DNA of 8,029 nt from an uncultured Actinomycetes bacterium (GTDB lineage Bacteria; Actinomycetota; Actinomycetes; Nanopelagicales; Nanopelagicaceae), in NCBI GenBank assembly GCA_903897475.1, contig CAIUBS010000004.1, positions 1 through 8,029 of the forward strand, written 5' to 3'. Shown in pieces: positions 7,175 through 8,029 of the stretch (position 1 is the stretch's first letter; every line of letters starts with the position of its first letter). The position numbers were made by a program, and so were the translations under genes. The notes under the pieces were generated by a model. That model did no database searches, was not told the origin of the DNA, and saw only the letters and a list, made by a program, of their open reading frames with translations.

Positions 7175-7211
7175 CCATACGAGACGGACTTCAGAAGAAG
7201 GCCGGGTATGG
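7175..7211 (+). ncRNA. Structured 5' leader hairpin just after the rRNA start
   Basis: CCATAC (7175-7180) pairs with GTATGG (7206-7211). Inside it, CGG (7185-7187) pairs with CCG (7202-7204), and CTTC (7189-7192) with GAAG (7197-7200) around an AGAA loop. The result is a layered stem at the very 5' end of the predicted pre-rRNA. A role in leader stability or antitermination is possible but not shown. It is followed by an A-rich and T-rich stretch (aaaaccccgattttt). Confidence 0.45.
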
Positions 7212-7234
7212 AAAACCCCGATTTTTAAGGTTTG

Positions 7235-7246
7235 TAGGCATGCCTA
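7235..7246. repeat. Perfect 12-bp palindrome in the rRNA leader
   Basis: TAGGCATGCCTA reads the same on both strands. It sits just upstream of a possible second promoter (-10-like TTTATT at 7252-7257) and could be an operator, but a 12-bp palindrome is expected by chance a couple of times in 8 kb. Confidence 0.35.
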
Positions 7247-7251
7247 GAAAC

Positions 7252-7294
7252 TTTATTTATGGGTTGCCCTGCACGCGAAAGAAATTTTGCAACC
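7252..7294 (+). promoter_or_regulatory. Conserved-looking GGGTTGCCC block, possible second rRNA start
   Basis: TTTATT (7252-7257) is followed by GGGTTGCCC (7261-7269). In the M. tuberculosis rrn promoter that I recall, the -10 TAGACT is followed a few bases later by GGGTTGCCC, so the block could mark a second start. A matching -35 at the right distance is not visible (TTGTAG at 7232-7237 gives a spacer of only 14 bp). GGTTGC (7262-7267) also pairs with GCAACC (7289-7294), so the block may instead be a structural leader element. Confidence 0.35.
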
Positions 7295-7305
7295 AGTGCG
7301 CAGTC

Positions 7306-7325
7306 GTACCTTGAGAACTCAACAA
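7306..7325 (+). promoter_or_regulatory. boxA-type rRNA antitermination motif
   Basis: The core TTGAGAACTCAACA (7311-7324) strongly resembles the motif TTTGAGAACTCAA found in actinobacterial rRNA leaders and 16S-23S spacers, where it is associated with the Nus-factor antitermination complex. TTGAG/CTCAA is itself an inverted repeat around AA. The assignment rests on remembered similarity. The exact boxA boundaries and factor binding cannot be shown from sequence alone. Confidence 0.55.
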
Positions 7326-7387
7326 CGTGCAATAAAGTCAATGCCAAAGATTTCTTTAAGAAATCGAAGGCATTAATTGACGTTGTT
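7321..7387 (+). ncRNA. Long interrupted stem-loop in the pre-16S leader
   Basis: Three nested arms pair in register. AACAACGT (7321-7328) pairs with ACGTTGTT (7380-7387), AATGCC (7340-7345) with GGCATT (7369-7374), and GATTTCT (7349-7355) with AGAAATC (7359-7365), closing a TTA loop. The first arm overlaps the antitermination-type motif. It is followed by AT-rich sequence with no clean T run, so it is unlikely to be a terminator. It is more likely a leader structure for processing or for displaying boxA. Confidence 0.55.
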
Positions 7388-7596
7388 AATTTTAATTTAT
7401 TAAAAATAACAATTTCATTTTTGTTTTATAAATACCTTTGAAACTTAATTAACTAATATGTTTATTTTAAATAATAAATATATTTGCTTTAAGTACAAAA
7501 CAAAAAACAATTGATAAAGACTATAAACATAAGCGAACTCTGATTAGTAAATTTATTAATTAGATAGCCATGTTTGTCTTTTTGTCAGATCAAATT

Positions 7597-8029
<433 letters not shown>

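Larger units (their letters stand above)
7173..7596 (+). other. rRNA leader region without protein-coding genes
   Basis: This stretch lies between the predicted rRNA start and mature 16S. It turns from GC-rich (to about 7220) to very AT-rich (7380-7590). It contains, in order, the hairpin at 7175-7211, a 12-bp palindrome, a GGGTTGCCC block, a TTGAGAACTC motif and a long stem-loop. Then comes AT-rich sequence in which I see only a TAAATACCTTTG piece (7429-7440) and a GTTTGTCTTTTTGTCAG piece (7572-7588). From memory, similar words occur in the mycobacterial pre-16S leader near RNase III processing sites. The 3' partner of any processing stem lies beyond 16S, outside the window. The short open frame at 7259-7441 has no ribosome binding site or protein-like composition and is not called. 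No tRNA gene was found. Confidence 0.7.

Noticed and set aside
7321..7400. Intrinsic terminator formed by the leader stem-loop
   Set aside because: The following sequence is mixed A and T without a proper T run, and termination here would cut off the rRNA operon.
7259..7441. 60-residue open frame in the rRNA leader
   Set aside because: It lies across leader structures and the TTGAGAACTC motif, has no ribosome binding site and resembles no protein I know.
7388..7590. AT-rich stretch as an insertion remnant or replication origin
   Set aside because: No inverted-repeat ends, no DnaA-box cluster and no transposase fragments; AT-rich pre-16S leaders are ordinary in low-GC genomes.

Overview
The window looks like a chromosomal segment from a low-GC, streamlined member of the Actinomycetota. 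Three things point that way. The 16S rRNA 5' domain has actinobacterial wording. The gene neighbourhood pheT - arg cluster with argR inside - tyrS matches the mycobacterial arrangement, which I recall as pheST-argCJBDFRGH with tyrS further downstream. The rRNA leader also resembles, from memory, that of mycobacteria. AT-rich genes, 1-4 bp overlaps between genes and a short arg operon suggest a freshwater planktonic lineage such as the Nanopelagicales (acI group), but that placement is inference.

Layout, all on the + strand: (1) 1-2080, pheT missing its 5' end. (2) 2079-2135, a 55-bp gap packed with two ArgR operators (ARG boxes) and what looks like a leaderless promoter for argC. (3) 2136-7108, a five-gene operon argC-argB-argR-argH-tyrS in which every junction overlaps by 1 or 4 bp. 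(4) 7109-7596, a gene-free rRNA promoter and leader region. It holds a strong TTGACC-18-TATATT promoter with a GC hairpin in its spacer, structured leader elements, a conserved TTGAGAACTC antitermination-type motif and a long stem-loop. (5) About 7597-8029, the first ~430 nt of a 16S rRNA gene, running off the window.

How the genes work together: ArgB and ArgC carry out two successive steps of the acetylated ornithine branch of arginine synthesis. ArgH carries out the last step, releasing arginine and fumarate. ArgR senses arginine and probably represses its own operon through the two ARG boxes, which overlap the argC -35 region. Compared with the classical actinobacterial cluster, argJ, argD, argF and argG are absent, while the order of the remaining genes is unchanged. 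tyrS is coupled to the end of the operon, so tyrosyl-tRNA synthetase may be partly under arginine control. pheT, tyrS and the rRNA operon make this a translation-rich neighbourhood.

I see no mobile elements, CRISPR arrays, tRNA genes or unknown protein-coding genes, and no convincing undescribed system. The items most worth a second look are the pruned arg operon, the 10-bp-phased ARG boxes on a leaderless promoter, the short ArgB lacking the N-terminal extension, and the architecture of the rRNA promoter and leader.
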